From: SZUA-430 sp040080835
GTDB lineage: Bacteria > Pseudomonadota > Alphaproteobacteria > Micropepsales > Micropepsaceae
Direction of reading: 5' to 3'
NCBI GenBank assembly: GCA_040080835.1
Contig: JBEBHP010000015.1
Coordinates: forward strand, 1 to 64,000
DNA length: 64,000 nt
In this document: one piece after another, positions 60,902 to 64,000 of the stretch
Layout: the number at the start of each line of letters is the position of its first letter
Numbering within the stretch: position 1 is the first letter of the stretch
Notes under the pieces: generated by a model
What the model was told of the DNA's origin: nothing
Databases searched by the model: none
What the model saw: the letters and a program-made list of their open reading frames with translations, nothing else
Position numbers and translations under genes: made by a program

Positions 60902-61657
60902 TCAGGTCCAGCCTCCGTCGACGATGAAGTTCTGTGCTGTCACCATGCGGCTGTCGTCGGCTGCAAGCCAGAGCACCATGCGCGCCACGTCTTCGGGGTA
61001 GAGCTTGTCTGGCAGGCACTGGTTCTTCGCAATGTCGACTTCGCCCTCTCTGGTCAGCCAAAGCCTGATCTGGCGCTCTGTCATGATCCATCCGGGGACG
61101 ACACAGTTCACCCGGATGTGATCGGGGCCGAGGTCGCGTGCGAGGCCTCGTGTCAGGCCCTGGATCGCAGACTTGGCGGTCACGTAGGCCGGCATGTTGC
61201 CGAGCGATAGCATCCAGCTGACCGAGCCCATGTTGATGATGGAGCCGCGCTTGCGGGCGCGCATGACGGGTGCAACGGACTGGGAGGCAAAAAATTGGTG
61301 GCGCAGGTTGGTGGCCATTCGCTCGTCCCAGAATTCGGGTGTCACATCCTCGATGGCGTGGCGGTCGTCGCGTGCCGCGTTGTTGACGAGGGCGAGCGTG
61401 GGACCGAGGTCGTTCTGGAGAGTTGCGATGGCAGCCTTGAGTGCAGAGACGTCACGCAGGTCACAGGCGACGAAGCGGGCGCCGGTGCCGGCTTCCAGCG
61501 CATTGCCTTCCTCCTCGTCGATGTCGAGGAAGCCCACGCGGGCGCCCTGACCTGCGAAGTGCTCAACGATCGAGGCGCCGATGCCGGTGGCGCCGCCGGT
61601 GACGATGACGGCTTCACCCTTCAAAGAGGGGTAGCTTGCAAAAGGTGACAGTGTCAC
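60902..61657 (-). CDS. SDR, aldose (xylose-type) 1-dehydrogenase-like
   Basis: 251 residues, GTG start. SDR motifs: VIVTGGATGIGASI, NNAARDDRH, WDERMATNLRHQFF, MGSVSWMLS, YVTAKSAIQG (Tyr-x3-Lys) and VVPGWIMTERQ. The phrases YPSLKG, NNA-DDRH and SW match my memory of Caulobacter D-xylose dehydrogenase XylB. It would oxidise an aldose to the lactone with NAD, followed by the SMP-30 lactonase. A 19-bp palindrome overlaps its start codon, a likely operator. Confidence 0.88.
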   Translation of the reverse strand: MTLSPFASYPSLKGEAVIVTGGATGIGASIVEHFAGQGARVGFLDIDEEEGNALEAGTGARFVACDLRDVSALKAAIATLQNDLGPTLALVNNAARDDRHAIEDVTPEFWDERMATNLRHQFFASQSVAPVMRARKRGSIINMGSVSWMLSLGNMPAYVTAKSAIQGLTRGLARDLGPDHIRVNCVVPGWIMTERQIRLWLTREGEVDIAKNQCLPDKLYPEDVARMVLWLAADDSRMVTAQNFIVDGGWT

Positions 61658-61660
61658 CTT
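61642..61660. promoter_or_regulatory. Operator palindrome over the start of the sugar operon
   Basis: Perfect palindrome AAGGTGACA-g-TGTCACCTT overlapping the GTG start of the dehydrogenase gene, with another half-site AAGGTGACA at 61707-61715. Spacing and perfect symmetry suggest a dimeric repressor of the sugar operon. No regulator gene is next to it in this window. Confidence 0.65.
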
Positions 61661-61879
61661 GTTTGTCTCGTCATTTTTGGCCTGCCCAAGCGATTGAAAT
61701 GGTTAAAAGGTGACAAAAATGTACGAAGGTTGCCATTGAGTGTCTCACTGGAAAGTTCTGATTTTTAGTCGAGAATTTCGGCTGTCACAGGCTTTCTGTC
61801 CTCTTGCTCCCACACTACCAGCCCTTCAAATCCAGTCAAGAACATATTGTGAACATTCTGACGCATGTTGACCCTGACT

Positions 61880-63103
61880 CTATTGGTCAGGCTCGTATTT
61901 TCCAATCTGGATGTGGTTCGGCGTCAACCGACCTATCCAGTAGCAAAGCTCCGACGGATGCGAGACCGGCCAGACGGCAAAGTCGCAAGACTTGCCGACG
62001 GTCAGCGTGCCGATGATGTCCAGCATGTCCAGTGCGCGCGCAGCATTTCGTGTCACGCCAGCCAATACCTCTTCGGGTGTCAACCGGAACAGCGTGCAGG
62101 CCATCGCCATGACGCTCAGCAGCGACGTCACCGGCGAGGTACCTGGATTGCAGTCTGTCGCTATCGCGATCGGGACATTATGCTTGCGCAGCAGATCTAC
62201 CGGCGGAACTGTTGTCTCGCGCAAGTAGAAGAAGGCGGCAGGCAACAGGACCGCTACTGTCCCCGCCTTCGCCATGGCCGCGATGCCCGCTTCTCTTGCG
62301 TGTTCCAGGTGGTCGGCGGACAGCGATCGGAATTCCGCTGCGAGGCCTGCCCCGCCGGTGTCCGACAACTGGTCTGCGTGCAGCTTTGTTTTGAGGCCCA
62401 ATGCGGTGGCCGCCCTGAAGAACTGACGGGTTTCGCCCGGCGTGAAGGCAATTCCTTCGCAATATGCATCGACGGCAGTGGCCAAGTGTGAACGTGCGAC
62501 GGCCTCCAGAACCGGACCTGACATTTCATCCACAAAAGTCTTGCGATTGACACCCGGTGGCAGAGCGTGCAGACCGAGAAATGTTGATGACAAGCGGAAG
62601 CCGGACTTTTGCGCAGCCCGTTTTGCCGCGCTGAGCAATCGAAGCTCGCTTTCCTGATCGAGACCGTAACCCGACTTGATTTCAATGGTCGTGACGCCTT
62701 CGCTGCCGAGCGCTTCCAGACGGCCAATGCATTCCTCGGTCAGTGTGGCTTCATGCGCGTCCCGTGTGGCGCGTACCGTCGACATGATACCTCCGCCCGC
62801 GCGGGAAATATCTTCATAGGATTTTCCCTGCAGGCGCATTTCAAACTCGGTTGCCCTGTTGCCAGCGAACACCATGTGGGTGTGGCAGTCGATGAGACCC
62901 GGCGTGATCCAGGCGTTGTCTGCATCGGTGACTTCGTCTGCCAAGGCCTCCGGCTTGCCGGGCAGCTCGCTCATGGGACCGGCGAATGTGATGAGGCCGT
63001 CTTTGCTGCCGAGAGCCGCGTTCTCAATCGCGCCATAGGGAACAGTGCCTTCGCGCATGGTTGCGAGACGAGCGTTGATCCAGAGGTGATCCCATTTTTC
63101 CAT
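61880..63103 (-). CDS. hutI: Imidazolonepropionase
   Basis: 407 residues from ATG 63103; the long frame upstream has no similarity. Amidohydrolase metal site DCHTHMVFAGNR, then the substrate region AGGGIMSTVRATRDAH, IEIKSGYGLD, LHADQLSDTGGAGLA, HLEHA and ATDCNPGTSP. It opens the imidazolone ring in histidine breakdown, giving N-formimino-L-glutamate. Divergent from hutF, the next enzyme in the route, so the two share a control region. Confidence 0.95.
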   Translation of the reverse strand: MEKWDHLWINARLATMREGTVPYGAIENAALGSKDGLITFAGPMSELPGKPEALADEVTDADNAWITPGLIDCHTHMVFAGNRATEFEMRLQGKSYEDISRAGGGIMSTVRATRDAHEATLTEECIGRLEALGSEGVTTIEIKSGYGLDQESELRLLSAAKRAAQKSGFRLSSTFLGLHALPPGVNRKTFVDEMSGPVLEAVARSHLATAVDAYCEGIAFTPGETRQFFRAATALGLKTKLHADQLSDTGGAGLAAEFRSLSADHLEHAREAGIAAMAKAGTVAVLLPAAFFYLRETTVPPVDLLRKHNVPIAIATDCNPGTSPVTSLLSVMAMACTLFRLTPEEVLAGVTRNAARALDMLDIIGTLTVGKSCDFAVWPVSHPSELCYWIGRLTPNHIQIGKYEPDQ

Positions 63104-63173
63104 TGCGGGATATTGGCATAACGGACAAGTCGCGGTCATCCACGAAATGTTTTGATCGACAAAAAGTCGTGGG

Positions 63174-63193
63174 TGGTCCGCCTTTGCGGACCA
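63174..63193. repeat. Palindromic repeat, copy B
   Basis: TGGTCCGC-cttt-GCGGACCA followed by TGACATTATGGGAG. It matches copy A at 43014-43037 in arm wording and in the following bases. It lies in the hutI-hutF divergent region. Confidence 0.75.
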
Positions 63194-63211
63194 TGACATT
63201 ATGGGAGTGAA

Positions 63212-64000
63212 ATGGCTGGTGATCGCATGTACTTCCACGCAACGCATGCCCTGTTGCCCGATGGCGTTCGCGCTGATGTGCGGATCGAGATTGAAGGCGG
63301 CCTGATTCGCTCGGTCGGCGGAGCGGTCGTACCTTCGGATACGCGCATTCACGGGCTGGTGCTTCCCGGCATGGCGAACGTTCACAGCCATGCTTTCCAG
63401 CGGGCGATGGCGGGACTTGCCGAATGGGACGCGGGCGGGCGCGACAATTTCTGGAGCTGGCGGGAAGCGATGTATCGCTTTGCCGAGCGGCTCGATCCGA
63501 CAACACAGCTTGCGATCGCGCGATTTCTTTACGTGGAGATGCTGAAGGCCGGCTACACGTCGGTGGGCGAGTTCCACTATCTGCACAACAAACCTGGCGG
63601 TGCGGCCTATGCGTCGCCGGTTTCCATGGCTGAGGCGATTGCGCAGGCGGCGTTTGAGAGTGGCATCGGGCTCACGATGCTGCCGACGCTGTACGTCGCT
63701 GGCGGCGCGGACGGGCGCGAGCTGAATGCCAGACAGAAGAGGTTCGGCAAATCGGTCGAGCAGATCCTGCGGATGCGCGAGGACCTGCGTGGCACGCCTG
63801 GCATTGGCGCGATGGGACTTGCGCTCCATTCGCTGCGTGCCGTGCCACCGGAACTCATGCATCAGGCTATCGACGCGATCGAGGCCACCTCACCCATTCA
63901 CATTCACGCCGCGGAGCAGGTTGGCGAAGTGGACGAAAGTCTCGCCGCGTTTGGCGAGCGGCCGGTCGAATATCTCATCAACGAATTCGGCATCGACGAG
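63212..64000 (+). CDS. hutF: Formimidoylglutamate deiminase (partial, runs off the window)
   Basis: 263 codons without a stop to the end of the window; the usual length is about 450. ATG 63212 has GGGAG before it. Metal-binding NVHSHAFQRAMAG, then EFHYLHNKPGG, and ALHSLRAVPP and HIHAAEQVGEVDESL, which are HutF signatures. It deaminates formiminoglutamate to formylglutamate, the five-step variant of histidine degradation used instead of HutG-type direct hydrolysis. A formylglutamate hydrolase gene is expected further right. Confidence 0.93.
   Translation, partial: MAGDRMYFHATHALLPDGVRADVRIEIEGGLIRSVGGAVVPSDTRIHGLVLPGMANVHSHAFQRAMAGLAEWDAGGRDNFWSWREAMYRFAERLDPTTQLAIARFLYVEMLKAGYTSVGEFHYLHNKPGGAAYASPVSMAEAIAQAAFESGIGLTMLPTLYVAGGADGRELNARQKRFGKSVEQILRMREDLRGTPGIGAMGLALHSLRAVPPELMHQAIDAIEATSPIHIHAAEQVGEVDESLAAFGERPVEYLINEFGIDE

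Noticed and set aside
61880..63862. 660-aa reading of the hutI frame
   Set aside because: Only the part from ATG 63103 resembles imidazolonepropionase; the upstream 253 codons are antisense to hutF.

Overview
The window looks like chromosomal DNA of a GC-rich proteobacterium, most likely an alphaproteobacterium. This rests on gene content: acyl-CoA ligases, acyl-CoA dehydrogenase, several GST-fold proteins, a Caulobacter-type aldose dehydrogenase/lactonase set, hutF/hutI, and a cobalamin riboswitch before btuCD. No ribosomal marker is present, so genus level is out of reach.

Layout. 1-2450: the leader-distal part of a large type I-C-like CRISPR array with 37 intact 31-nt repeats and one truncated repeat; cas genes and leader would lie left of position 1. 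The truncated repeat is fused to the first 43 codons of a minus-strand gene. 2796-4448: a small helix-turn-helix protein, a tyrosine recombinase and tRNA-Arg(CCT), i.e. the edge of an integrated element. 4472-8416: a D-Ala-D-Ala-ligase-like ATP-grasp protein and a cobalamin uptake locus (btuF, riboswitch, btuC, btuD). 8459-13810: enoyl-CoA hydratase, GH36 alpha-galactosidase, a DmdC-type acyl-CoA dehydrogenase and a RibD/DHFR-fold reductase. 15054-21597: two paralogous alpha/beta hydrolases and a tight trio (GlpD, lipid kinase, alkyl-DHAP-synthase-like flavoprotein) suggestive of ether or glycerolipid synthesis. 22318-45313: mostly catabolic and detoxification genes (esterases, CurA-like reductase, three acyl/aryl-CoA ligases, four GST-fold proteins, SDR, M20 peptidase, metallo-hydrolase, Zn-alcohol dehydrogenase, LLM flavin monooxygenase). 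45402-49947: TusA-like protein, two unannotated small membrane peptides around a 37-bp tandem repeat, then a TetR-HlyD-ABC-permease exporter operon. 50762-57595: two twin CHAP lipoproteins, a hybrid histidine kinase with its response regulator, and a large lipoprotein. 57650-64000: DUF3137 protein, sugar dehydrogenase/transporter/lactonase operon, and divergent hutI/hutF of histidine degradation.

The most unusual theme is a set of compact units made of one short ORF inside long inverted repeats. A DUF559 PD-(D/E)XK protein (49970-50565) and a GxxExxY PD-(D/E)XK protein (21635-22220) each sit inside their own inverted repeats. Gene-less inverted-repeat copies built from the same ACTCGAAG/ACGAAG words occur at 16055-16288 and 35768-35862. 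A third ORF, for a two-TM protein, lies between ~95-bp inverted repeats (13861-14640). These may be small mobile elements together with non-autonomous derivatives. All family names come from reading the sequences; no database search was possible.
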